Assembly: GCA_039818945.1 (NCBI GenBank)
Contig: JBCBSZ010000010.1
Span: forward strand, 1 to 64,000
DNA from: JBCBSZ01 sp039818945
Lineage (GTDB): Bacteria > Actinomycetota > Acidimicrobiia > Acidimicrobiales > Poriferisodalaceae
DNA length: 64,000 nt
Reading direction: 5' to 3'
The notes under the pieces were generated by a model. It had not been told where the DNA came from. It did not search any database and was given only the letters and a program-made list of their open reading frames with translations. The position numbers and the translations under genes are program-made. Of this stretch, positions 8,234 through 15,697 are shown piece by piece (position 1 is the stretch's first letter; each line of letters opens with the position of its first letter).

Positions 8234-9255
8234 GCGGTCGGGGTGGCGGTCGGTCGGAGCAGCGCTGCGACGCGGCCGGCCGCCACGACCACCCCGACCG
8301 CGGCGGCGAAGCTGATCGTCGCCCGGTCGAGGGCGTACGGCGCGTCGGTGGGGATGATCGCCGCGCTGACGGCATCGCGTCGGTTCCACGCCCAGACCAC
8401 GAGCTCGAGCGCGGTGAGCAGCAGGAGCCCGTCGGCGAGCACGGCCGAACGCCGCCGGACGAGCGCCGCGGCGGCCGCCGACAGCACGGCGATCGCCGGC
8501 AGGAGCCACAGCGCCAGGCTCGGCTCGGTCTCGCTCGGCACCGACCGGTAGGCGACGAGTCCCAGGCCCGCGGCGGCGACGGCCGCGACGGCGGCGAGTC
8601 CGGCCGACCACCACCACCGATCCGCACGGCGCACCGCTGCGACGGCGACCGCCGCCGCGGCGGCGGCTCCGAGGGCGGCGGCGACGACGGCGGGCACGGG
8701 CGATGGAGCGGGGAGCCAGAACGACTGCACGGTGACCGTGACGATCGTGTCGTCGACCTGCAGCGGCACCGCCGCCTCCAGGATCTGGTCCCCGGGCGAT
8801 GCACCCGGCGGGCGCGCCGGGTTCATCCAGTGCGTCCGGTGGTCGTGCCAGGCGTACGACCCGTCGGAGGACACCTCCACCCAATCCGGCGGGGCATCGG
8901 CATCGGCCTCCGGCGGGATGGTGGAGTCACCGAAGCGGTCGTCGTTGAGGTAGCGGCTCGGCGAGCGCTCGTTCTGGAGCACACGGCCGTCCGGTTCGAA
9001 GCGGAGGTACGGCTCGCCCTGGTAGCCGACGACGAGGATCTCGAAGCCGCCGACGTTGACGAGCTCGAGGAAGCTGTCGCCGCCGATCATGCGCAGCTCG
9101 ACCCCCTCGGTCGGGGGCTCGACCGAGGTGATCTCGGTCCGGTAGTCGGTCGGCCCTGCCGCATCGGCCGCCGCCGGGGTGGCGCCGGCGACGAGCGTCA
9201 GCATCGCGAGCGCCAGGCCCGAGACGAGTCGGCGACGCCATCGGACGGGACGCAC
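8230..9255 (-). CDS. signal-peptide membrane protein of the copper cluster, function unknown
   Basis: 341 residues that I cannot name. A signal peptide (ending TPAAADA) leads to an extracellular region of about 170 residues containing RMIGGDSFLELVNVGGFEIL and GYQGEPYLRFEPDGRV, then WVEVSSDGSYAWHDHRTHW with a HDHRTHW stretch that could bind metal. The C-terminal half has about five membrane spans. It is the last gene of the cytochrome c-SCO1-cupredoxin run, 11 bases after the cupredoxin gene, and converges on PCuAC. The position suggests a role in copper handling or oxidase assembly; that is inference from context only. Confidence 0.75.
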   Translation of the reverse strand: MRPVRWRRRLVSGLALAMLTLVAGATPAAADAAGPTDYRTEITSVEPPTEGVELRMIGGDSFLELVNVGGFEILVVGYQGEPYLRFEPDGRVLQNERSPSRYLNDDRFGDSTIPPEADADAPPDWVEVSSDGSYAWHDHRTHWMNPARPPGASPGDQILEAAVPLQVDDTIVTVTVQSFWLPAPSPVPAVVAAALGAAAAAAVAVAAVRRADRWWWSAGLAAVAAVAAAGLGLVAYRSVPSETEPSLALWLLPAIAVLSAAAAALVRRRSAVLADGLLLLTALELVVWAWNRRDAVSAAIIPTDAPYALDRATISFAAAVGVVVAAGRVAALLRPTATPTA

Positions 9256-9266
9256 GGGCGGCGGGC

Positions 9267-9638
9267 TCAGGTGACCGTCACCGTGATCTCGCCGCTGGGG
9301 TGCACCGTGCAGATCCCGATGAACTCCCCGGGCGATGCGAACCGTTGGCGGAGCGTCTCGCCCGCCCCGACGAAGAACGGACCGATCAGGTGACCCCGGT
9401 CGTCCTCGTTGACGATCTCGAGCACCTCCCCCACCCGGACATCGAGATCGGCGGGCAGGATCTCGAGCGGCTCACCCCGGTCGAAGGCCTCGCCGGCGCC
9501 GACCGGGATGACGAAGGCGTGGTCGGGCGCCTCGTCGGCGGCGGCGTCGTCGAGTCCGAAGGAGTCGTCGCTGTCACCCCCGCAGCCGACCAGTACGACA
9601 GCGATGGCAGCGGCGACGATCCACCGGCGAAGGATCAT
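9267..9638 (-). CDS. small cupredoxin-like lipoprotein
   Basis: 123 residues. A lipobox at VVLVGCGG predicts an anchored extracellular protein. The C-terminal 70 residues fit a cupredoxin fold: a conserved His in DRGHLIGPFF and the copper-loop ICTVHPSGEI, giving a C-x2-H ligand pair; no methionine follows in the usual axial position. It would carry electrons or copper. Its ATG overlaps the SCO1 stop by 4 bases, so the two are translationally coupled, and the order cytochrome c, SCO1, cupredoxin suggests copper delivery to, or electron transfer with, a respiratory oxidase. Confidence 0.78.
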   Translation of the reverse strand: MILRRWIVAAAIAVVLVGCGGDSDDSFGLDDAAADEAPDHAFVIPVGAGEAFDRGEPLEILPADLDVRVGEVLEIVNEDDRGHLIGPFFVGAGETLRQRFASPGEFIGICTVHPSGEITVTVT

Positions 9639-10237
9639 GCCGAGCGATCCAGCAGCAGACCCAGGTCGTTGCCGAGATCCTCGACCGTGATGCCGAAGGG
9701 CCAGGTCACGACCAACTCACCCCGATCGTCGACGGCGTAGAGCGATCCGGTGTGCGCCACCTCGACGTCCCCGTCGGCCAGCGCCTCGACGGCGTAGTCG
9801 GCCCCGAAGACGTCGGTCACCGCCCGGAGCCGGGCATCGTCCTCGGTGCGCAGCGGGTGTCCGTCATCGATGAACGAGGTCAGATAGCCGGAGATGACCT
9901 CGGGCGTGTCGCGCCCGGGATCGATGGTGGCCATGGCGACGCTGACCCGGTCGGCGTCGTCGCCGAGGTCCTCGAGCGCCCGGCGCAGGTCCGACAGCGT
10001 GGTCGGGCAGACGTCGGGGCAGAACGTGTACCCGAAGTACACGACGAGCAGCTCACCGTCGTCGGCGCGGAAGTCGAAGTCGTCGTCCGCCCCGACCTCG
10101 GGAAGCGCCAGCTCGGCGACCGAGGGCGCCGGCGACCGTTCGAACCCGGTGAGCTCGGTCGGACCACCGTCGTCGCCGCAGGCGGCGAGCGCGACGACGA
10201 GCACCACGGCGAGGGCGGCGACACGACGACGGATCAC
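9635..10237 (-). CDS. SCO1/SenC-family copper chaperone, lipoprotein
   Basis: 200 residues. The lipobox is VALAACGD. The thioredoxin-like core has the SCO copper motif FCPDVCPTTL (CxxxC) and a later His in EVAHTGSLYAVD, the three ligands used by SCO1 proteins to hand copper to cytochrome oxidase subunit II. The GTG at 10237 overlaps the cytochrome c stop by 4 bases; the open frame continues far upstream but that part is the antisense of other genes. Close packing with cytochrome c and cupredoxin genes supports oxidase maturation. Oxidase subunits themselves are not in this window. Confidence 0.9.
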   Translation of the reverse strand: MIRRRVAALAVVLVVALAACGDDGGPTELTGFERSPAPSVAELALPEVGADDDFDFRADDGELLVVYFGYTFCPDVCPTTLSDLRRALEDLGDDADRVSVAMATIDPGRDTPEVISGYLTSFIDDGHPLRTEDDARLRAVTDVFGADYAVEALADGDVEVAHTGSLYAVDDRGELVVTWPFGITVEDLGNDLGLLLDRSA

Positions 10238-10698
10238 GACAGCTCCTGCAGATAGGCGACGACGGCCTCGATCTCCTCGGCCGTGAGGTTGTTCGCCGGC
10301 ATCGCCACCGTATAGCCGGCGACCCGCTCCTCGTCGGGAGCGGCGATCGCCCGGGTGAGGTAGGCGGCGTCGGCCACCACGGTCGTGCCGTCGTCGAGCT
10401 CGACCTCCGACCCGGCGAGGCCACCCCAGCCCGGTCCGACCCCGCCGTCGCCATCCTGGCCGTGACAGCTCACGCATCCGGCCGACTCGACGATCGATCG
10501 GCCTTCGGCGGCCAGGGGCGACAGCGCCGGACCCGCCGACGAGTCGTCGCCCGAGCAGGCGCTGAGGGCGCTGAGGGCGAGGACGGCGACGACGGCAGCG
10601 GCGAGAGGACGCAGGGGAGGGGCGCTCACACCGATCTGGTCGCTGCCGGGACCGGCCCGGTTCCCGGCGGGGACCGGGCTCCGTGCGGCATCGGTCAC
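10234..10698 (-). CDS. membrane-anchored c-type cytochrome
   Basis: 154 residues. A hydrophobic signal ending in a lipobox (LSALSACSG) is followed by a single heme site, AGCVSCHGQDGDGG, and an axial methionine in TVAMPANNLTAEE. This is a class I cytochrome c exposed outside the membrane, able to pass electrons to an oxidase. It heads the SCO1-cupredoxin operon and overlaps SCO1 by 4 bases. GTG 10698 has GAGGA upstream; a GTG at 10629 would give a shorter, more conventional signal peptide, so the exact start is uncertain. Confidence 0.85.
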   Translation of the reverse strand: MTDAARSPVPAGNRAGPGSDQIGVSAPPLRPLAAAVVAVLALSALSACSGDDSSAGPALSPLAAEGRSIVESAGCVSCHGQDGDGGVGPGWGGLAGSEVELDDGTTVVADAAYLTRAIAAPDEERVAGYTVAMPANNLTAEEIEAVVAYLQELS

Positions 10699-10740
10699 AC
10701 GATCCTCGAGGCCCGCGAGCAGGCCACCGACTGACCGAGG

Positions 10741-11328
10741 TCAGGCCGGCATCGCGCCGCGCCCGAGCAGCGGCGCCATCTGCATGTCGTCGACCTCGAC
10801 CACGAAGGCCTGGCCGACCACGACATCGACGAGGCCGGCGCCGTGCAGCGCCGACTCGATCTCGGACGCGGTCAACCCGTGGTCGTCGCCGTCGCTCTCG
10901 TCCCGCTCCCAGTCCCACTGGGCGAAGACGCCGCCCGGACGCAGCGTGGAGGCGAGCCGCTCCACCGTGGCCGGGTGGTCGTCGACGAAGGACAGCACCG
11001 ACGAGCACACGATCAGGTCGTACGGCCCGACGGCCTCACCCAACCCGGCGAAGATGCGCACCTCGGACCAGTTGCGCTGCGCCACCTTGGAGCGAACGAC
11101 ATCGAGCATCGCGGGCGACGTGTCGACGGCGTCCACCACGGCGCCCCGCTCGACGAGGAGCTCGGTGAGCAACCCCGTCCCGCAGCCGAAGTCGCACACC
11201 CGAGCGCCGCCCAGGTCCAACCCGTGGCCGGCCAGCACGTCGAGCAACGAGTCGAAGGCGGCCGCGGCGTAGGCGCGCGGTCCGGGATCGGCGTCCCAGT
11301 CGGCGGCGTGGTCGTCCCAGTCACTCAT
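10741..11328 (-). CDS. class I SAM-dependent methyltransferase
   Basis: 195 residues. The SAM-binding glycine loop reads VCDFGCGTGLLTELL, followed by the acidic motif II (VDAVDTSPAML) and YDLIVCSSVLSFV. It would transfer a methyl group to a small molecule in the cytoplasm; the substrate cannot be deduced. A TACGCT box lies 8 bases before the ATG, compatible with a leaderless transcript. It precedes the cytochrome c gene by 42 bases on the same strand, but a functional link is not evident. Confidence 0.82.
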   Translation of the reverse strand: MSDWDDHAADWDADPGPRAYAAAAFDSLLDVLAGHGLDLGGARVCDFGCGTGLLTELLVERGAVVDAVDTSPAMLDVVRSKVAQRNWSEVRIFAGLGEAVGPYDLIVCSSVLSFVDDHPATVERLASTLRPGGVFAQWDWERDESDGDDHGLTASEIESALHGAGLVDVVVGQAFVVEVDDMQMAPLLGRGAMPA

Positions 11329-11336
11329 CCGGCCAC

Positions 11337-11342
11337 AGCGTA
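11337..11342 (-). promoter_or_regulatory. candidate -10 box, leaderless methyltransferase gene
   Basis: On the reverse strand TACGCT (TAnnnT) ends 8 bases before the ATG of the methyltransferase, the distance expected when transcription starts at the initiation codon. No ribosome-binding sequence is visible. The same arrangement recurs at several genes here. Confidence 0.4.
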
Positions 11343-11358
11343 GAGACCGGCGCGACGC

Positions 11359-12774
11359 TCAGACGGCGACGCGGTCCCAGAGCCGGTGGGCCATCACGCC
11401 GTTGCGGTGCTCGATGGCCTCCATCGCGTCGCAGATCAGGTCCTCGCGGTACCGCCGCCCGACGAGCTGCACCCCGGCCGGCCGCTCCTCGACGAGGTCC
11501 ATGGCGATGACGCCGGCGGGCAACCCGAGGTAGTTGATCCCGAACGCGTACTTCGCACGGTCGATCACGTGGACGACCTCGTCGAGCCCGCGGGTGTCGA
11601 AGTCCCAGTCGAACATCGGTGAGACCATGAACGGCGTGAGCACGAGTGGGTACTCGTCGAGGAAGAGGTTCCAGTCGCGCATCAGGGCGGTGCGGCTGCC
11701 GAGGGTCTGCAGGTAGCCGTCGCGGTCGAGCACCTCGCCCGCAGCGACCGTCCAACCCAGGAAGCGCTGGATGTCCGCGCTGCCGAAGCGCTCGATGGCC
11801 GGGGTCATGCCGACCGACATCTCGGTCACGGCGGCCGAGAACCAGCCGCGCATGGCGTCGTCGATCGACGGTGCGACGGCGCGGACGATGCGATGGCCGG
11901 CGTCGGCGAGGTGCTCGGCGGCGCGTTCGATGAGCTCGACGATCCCCGGGTGCGGTTCGGGCTCCGGGTCGATCTCGGCGACGGCGACCGTGATCGGTCC
12001 CCGCAGCGGCTCGCCGAGCCACGGCACCGGCGGCGAGTTCGGATCGCGCGGATCGGGGCGGATCATCGCCGCGGTGGCCAACCGGACGTCGGCCGCCTCG
12101 CGGGCGATGATGCCCTGGACCGACATCGCCTGGGAGAGCACGCCGCGCTCCGAGGTCGACGTCGAGTTGAACGCCGGCACGCGGTTGCTGGTCGGCTTCA
12201 CCGTCACGGCTCCGCACGCCGAGGCCGGGAAGCGCAGCGATCCGCCGATGTCGCTGCCCTGGTGCAGCGGCCCGAAGCCGGCGGCGGCCGCCACCCCGGC
12301 TCCACCGGACGACCCTCCCGGCGCGGCGTCGTCGTCCCAAGGGTTGGCGGTGCGGCCGTGCAGCGGGTTGAAGGTCGTCCCACGGATCCCGAACTCGGGC
12401 ATGTTCGAGCGGCCGAGCACGATCGCGCCGGCATGGCGCAGGTTCCGGACCGCGGGAGCGTCCTGTGCGGCGATCTTGTCCGCGAAGGCCTCGACCCCCG
12501 AGGTGGTCGGTTGGCCGGCGACGTCGAGGTTGGCCTTGATGGTGACCGGTACGCCGTGCAGCGGGCCCAGCTCCGCACCGGCGACGAGCGCGGCGTCGGC
12601 CCGCTCGGCCGCGGCCACCGCGCCGTCGTGATCCACCGCCACGAGGGCGTTGAGGTCGGGGTTGAGGTCGTCGATGCGGCCGAGGATCGACGTCACCGCC
12701 TCGCGGGCCGTCGTCTCGCCAGAACGGATCGCTGCGGCCAGCTCCACCGCTCCACACCGCCACAGCTCGTCCAC
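11359..12774 (-). CDS. amidase signature family hydrolase
   Basis: 471 residues with the Ser-cisSer-Lys triad of the amidase signature family: Lys in GVPVTIKANLD, cis-Ser in PGGSSGGAG and nucleophile Ser in QGSDIGGSLRFPAS. The family hydrolyses carboxamides, and GatA is a member. The missing GatB/GatC neighbours and the N-terminus argue against GatA, so a catabolic or detoxifying amidase is likelier. GTG 12774 is the start; the promoter region is shared with the divergent GH3 lipoprotein gene. Substrate unknown. Confidence 0.88.
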   Translation of the reverse strand: MDELWRCGAVELAAAIRSGETTAREAVTSILGRIDDLNPDLNALVAVDHDGAVAAAERADAALVAGAELGPLHGVPVTIKANLDVAGQPTTSGVEAFADKIAAQDAPAVRNLRHAGAIVLGRSNMPEFGIRGTTFNPLHGRTANPWDDDAAPGGSSGGAGVAAAAGFGPLHQGSDIGGSLRFPASACGAVTVKPTSNRVPAFNSTSTSERGVLSQAMSVQGIIAREAADVRLATAAMIRPDPRDPNSPPVPWLGEPLRGPITVAVAEIDPEPEPHPGIVELIERAAEHLADAGHRIVRAVAPSIDDAMRGWFSAAVTEMSVGMTPAIERFGSADIQRFLGWTVAAGEVLDRDGYLQTLGSRTALMRDWNLFLDEYPLVLTPFMVSPMFDWDFDTRGLDEVVHVIDRAKYAFGINYLGLPAGVIAMDLVEERPAGVQLVGRRYREDLICDAMEAIEHRNGVMAHRLWDRVAV

Positions 12775-12801
12775 GCCAGTCCCTTCGTCCAGCGCCGGAA
12801 C

Positions 12802-12891
12802 CTACCGAGCCGGTCGACGGCCCGACCGGCCCCGGTGACGGAACTCCGGGTGAACTTCCGGCGACCGAGCGGAGGGCGAGCGGCTCGGTAG
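12802..12891. promoter_or_regulatory. mirror-image divergent promoters, amidase and GH3 genes
   Basis: A 10-bp inverted repeat (CTACCGAGCC at 12802-12811 and GGCTCGGTAG at 12882-12891) sits 27-28 bases from each divergent start codon. Read outward, each strand carries GGCTCGGTAG followed by a G or C and TTC, so both contain a TAnnnT -10 box (TAGGTT on minus, TAGCTT on plus). The matched spacing and sequence suggest a pair of near-identical promoters or an operator-promoter unit controlling both genes together. Confidence 0.45.
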
Positions 12892-12917
12892 CTTCATCGG
12901 CATGGCCGAGGAGTCCG

Positions 12918-14120
12918 GTGTCGCCTGACCGACGCGCCCACACCCTCGGGGCCGCGCTCCTCGCCGTGATCGCCCTCACGGCGGCATGCTCGTCCTCGTC
13001 GGGCTCCGACGAGGCCATCGCTGCCGACGTGACGGTCGTACCCACCACCGCCGTCGAGGCGACCACCTCGACGACGAGCACGACCACCACGACGACGACC
13101 ACCACCACGACCGTGCCGACGACCACGACGACGACCTCGCCGTCGGCCTGCTTCGACGAGGCGCCGATGGAGGTGCGCGTCGCCCAGCTCGTCGTGGCCC
13201 TCGTCCCCCACGAGCGACTGCCCGAGGCCGCCGAGCTGGTCGCCGCCGGGCGGCTCGGCGGTGTGGTGGTGATGGGCGAGCCCACCGATGTCGAGCGGCT
13301 CCGGACCGACCTGACCGACCTGCGGGAGCGGTCGCCGTTCGCCTCACCGTTCGTCATGGTCGACGAGGAGGGCGGACGGGTGCAGCGGCTCCGCCAGGTG
13401 CTCGGCCCGATCCCCGCCGCCGCCGAGATGGCGGCGACCCTCACCACCGACGAGGTCGTCGAGCTCGCCATCGAGCACGGCACGGCGATGGCCGAGCTGG
13501 GCATCACCGTCGTGCTCGCCCCCGTCGTCGACGTCGGGGGCGGCCCGGCCATCGGCGACCGCAGCTTCTCCGACGACCCCGACGAGGTCATCCGGTTCGG
13601 GTCGGCCCTGCTCAGCGGCTACCGCAGCGTGGGCCTGGTCGCCACGGCCAAGCACTTCCCCGGCCACGGCCGGGCCAGCGGTGACACCCACCTCGTCGTG
13701 GCCCAGACCCCGCCGCTCGACGATCTCGTCGGTCGCGATCTGCTCCCGTTCGCCGCCCTGCCGGGCGGTCCTCTGGTGGCGGTGATGATGTCGCACCTCG
13801 TCGTGCCGGGCATGACCGCCGAGGGCACACCGGCCTCGCTCGACGCCGGCGCCTACGACTACCTCCGCACCACGATCGGCTTCGACGGGCTCGTCATGAC
13901 CGACGCGCTCGACATGGCCGGCGCCGGCGTAGGCGGTCCCGAACCGATCCGGGCCACCGCAGCGGTGATCGCCGGCGCCGACACGGTGATGGTGGCGCTG
14001 CCGGCCGTCGAGGACACCGTCGCCGAGCTCGGCGCGGCACACGCCGCCGGCACGCTGACCGACGGGCGCCTCGATGCCTCGCTCGACCGGGTCGCCAGCG
14101 CCCGCGGGGCCTGCGGCTGA
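12918..14120 (+). CDS. glycoside hydrolase family 3 lipoprotein (NagZ-like beta-N-acetylhexosaminidase)
   Basis: 400 residues. A lipobox (ALTAACSSS) is followed by a linker of about 45 residues that is mostly Thr, then a GH3 barrel. NagZ hallmarks are present: FVMVDEEGGRVQRL, the catalytic loop ATAKHFPGHGRASGDTH and the nucleophile Asp in GLVMTDALDMAG. NagZ-type enzymes remove N-acetylglucosamine from peptidoglycan fragments; a lipoprotein form would act at the outer face of the membrane. GTG 12918 has GAGGAG at 12907-12912. The linker presumably spans the cell wall. Family is secure, sugar specificity is inferred. Confidence 0.9.
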   Translation: MSPDRRAHTLGAALLAVIALTAACSSSSGSDEAIAADVTVVPTTAVEATTSTTSTTTTTTTTTTTVPTTTTTTSPSACFDEAPMEVRVAQLVVALVPHERLPEAAELVAAGRLGGVVVMGEPTDVERLRTDLTDLRERSPFASPFVMVDEEGGRVQRLRQVLGPIPAAAEMAATLTTDEVVELAIEHGTAMAELGITVVLAPVVDVGGGPAIGDRSFSDDPDEVIRFGSALLSGYRSVGLVATAKHFPGHGRASGDTHLVVAQTPPLDDLVGRDLLPFAALPGGPLVAVMMSHLVVPGMTAEGTPASLDAGAYDYLRTTIGFDGLVMTDALDMAGAGVGGPEPIRATAAVIAGADTVMVALPAVEDTVAELGAAHAAGTLTDGRLDASLDRVASARGACG

Positions 14121-14137
14121 CCCCGCGGGTACCGGCG

Positions 14138-15109
14138 TCAGGCGTTGACCGGGTAGTCCACGCCACCGGCCACCTTCACGACCGCCTCCCACGCGGCCGC
14201 CTGGTTGGTCCGGTCGTGGAGGTGCGGATGGCGCATGATCTCGACCGGGCCGATGACCTTCTTGGGCTTCGAGGCGTAGAACGCCCCCGACGACTCCGTG
14301 CCGTAGTCGGCCGCGTCGAGGTACCGCTTCGCCGCCACGTCGACCGACATCGACTTGCCCGGCAGCAGCTTGAACATCGGGAGCATCACGTACTTCATGA
14401 CACCGGTGGCGTTGCGGGCGGCGTCGGTGTCCGGGGCGCTGCCCGGCGACACCGTGAACACGGCCATGCCGGACGGCAGCTTGCGCGCCAGCTCCTGTGA
14501 CCACCAGGCCACGAACATCTTCGTGTCCGAGTAGGCGTGGGAGGCCTTGTACTTGACCGTGTCGTCGCTGCGGATGAGCGCCTCCGCGGCCCGGACCCGG
14601 TCGCCGCCGTGGTGCTTCGCCGCGAACTGCTCCAGGTCGGTCACGTTGAACGTCGGGAGGTCGCCGCGAGCGGCCTCCGACCCGGCGATGACGATCCGGG
14701 CGTCGTCGGCGAGCAGGCCCGCCTCGACGAGACGCATCGTCAGCTGGTGGTGGCCGATCAGCGACGACGCGAACGTGATCTCCACGCCCTCGTCGGTCAT
14801 GCGCCGGGTGTTGCCCGACACCATGCCGGCGTTGAGCAACAGGAAGTCGATCGGGGTGCCGCGCCGGACGAGCTCGTCGGCCGCCGCGGCGACGCTGTCC
14901 GAGCGGTTGAGGTCGAGCTCGAGCGGAGCGACGACGCCGCGGCCGGTCTCGTCGGCCACCCGGGCAGCGGCCTCCTTCGCTCGTGCCGTGGTGCGGCCGG
15001 TCACGACGACCTGGCCCCACCCACGATCGACGAGCTGGCGGGCGGCCTCGTAGCCGAGACCGCTCGTGGCGCCGGTGACGACCGCGGTGCGCTGCTGGTG
15101 GTTCCTCAT
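14138..15109 (-). CDS. short-chain dehydrogenase/reductase
   Basis: 323 residues of the SDR fold, long for the classical class and close to retinol-dehydrogenase-like members. The cofactor motif is VVTGATSGLGYEAARQL, the structural motif LLLNAGMV, the catalytic Ser in VIAGSEAARG and the YxxxK pair in AYSDTKMF. It oxidises or reduces a hydroxyl/carbonyl with NAD(P). ATG 15109 overlaps the stop of the upstream SRPBCC gene by 4 bases, so the two are translated together, possibly acting on the same ligand. Confidence 0.87.
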   Translation of the reverse strand: MRNHQQRTAVVTGATSGLGYEAARQLVDRGWGQVVVTGRTTARAKEAAARVADETGRGVVAPLELDLNRSDSVAAAADELVRRGTPIDFLLLNAGMVSGNTRRMTDEGVEITFASSLIGHHQLTMRLVEAGLLADDARIVIAGSEAARGDLPTFNVTDLEQFAAKHHGGDRVRAAEALIRSDDTVKYKASHAYSDTKMFVAWWSQELARKLPSGMAVFTVSPGSAPDTDAARNATGVMKYVMLPMFKLLPGKSMSVDVAAKRYLDAADYGTESSGAFYASKPKKVIGPVEIMRHPHLHDRTNQAAAWEAVVKVAGGVDYPVNA

Positions 15110-15591
15110 GGTGCTGGTTCCTCTGGGTTCGATGGGGTGATGGTGGTCTGGAGCGGACGTTCGGCGTGGCCGCGCAGGCCCTGGACGGCCTGCTCCCACG
15201 ACGAGCTGAGCTGGCGGTGCACGACGAGTCGGTCGATCACCGGCCCGAGCGGTCCCAGGCGGACCTCGTAGAGGAACCCGGCCCGGAGGCGGGTGCCCCG
15301 CCCGTGGTCGCTCAGCTCGAAGCGGCCGACACCGTGCTTGATCGGTGACGCCTGGTCGACGGTCAGCTCGATGAGACGCTCCGGCTCCCACGCCGTCACG
15401 GTCTCGGTGAGCCAACCCCTGGGCCGCATGTGGCACCGACGCTGGGCGCCGAGGCCGCGGGGCCGATCCGACGTGCACTCCGCGGCCCGGACGGCGGGGC
15501 TCCACAGGGCGACCGATTCGAGGTCGGCGAGGAGGTCCCACACCCGGGTGCGGGGGGCGGCGATCACGATGTCTGCTCGCAGCGGGGTCAC
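15106..15591 (-). CDS. SRPBCC (START-like) ligand-binding protein
   Basis: 161 residues of the polyketide-cyclase/SRPBCC fold: an N-terminal strand ADIVIAAPRTRVWDLLADLE, then a strand-rich core with WEPERLIELTVDQASP and RLRAGFLYEVRLGPLGPVID, and a final helix (SSSWEQAVQGLRGHAE). The family binds lipids or polyketides in a deep cavity, sometimes as an enzyme. GTG 15591 is preceded by AAGGAG. It is the first gene of a two-gene operon with an SDR and is divergent from a SARP-type regulator. Confidence 0.78.
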   Translation of the reverse strand: MTPLRADIVIAAPRTRVWDLLADLESVALWSPAVRAAECTSDRPRGLGAQRRCHMRPRGWLTETVTAWEPERLIELTVDQASPIKHGVGRFELSDHGRGTRLRAGFLYEVRLGPLGPVIDRLVVHRQLSSSWEQAVQGLRGHAERPLQTTITPSNPEEPAP

Positions 15592-15627
15592 GTCCGCTCC
15601 TTTCCGCTCCCCAGTGTGCGAGGGCCC

Positions 15628-15667
15628 GCTGTGCGGCGGCTGGGCCGGCGCTGTGCACTCGCTGGGC
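15628..15667. promoter_or_regulatory. 22-bp-period direct repeats, candidate SARP operator
   Basis: Between the divergent SRPBCC gene and the SARP gene, two copies of GCTGTGC-N5-CTGGGC occur at 15628-15645 and 15650-15667, repeating every 22 bases, about two helical turns. SARP regulators typically bind direct repeats at helical spacing next to the promoter -10 region. The second copy ends 17 bases before the TAGCGT box of the SARP gene, so autoregulation and control of the SDR pair are both plausible. Confidence 0.4.
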
Positions 15668-15684
15668 GGCGGCGAGCGCGCCGG

Positions 15685-15690
15685 TAGCGT
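15685..15690 (+). promoter_or_regulatory. candidate -10 box, leaderless SARP gene
   Basis: TAGCGT is followed by exactly 7 bases and then the ATG of the SARP-type regulator, without any Shine-Dalgarno sequence. Actinobacterial leaderless promoters have this geometry. Confidence 0.45.
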
Positions 15691-15697
15691 CGAGCCG

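Noticed and set aside
13060..13140. Low-complexity ACC/ACG tract, possible microsatellite
   Set aside because: It is in frame and encodes the Thr-rich linker of the GH3 lipoprotein; codons vary, so it is a protein linker rather than a DNA repeat element.
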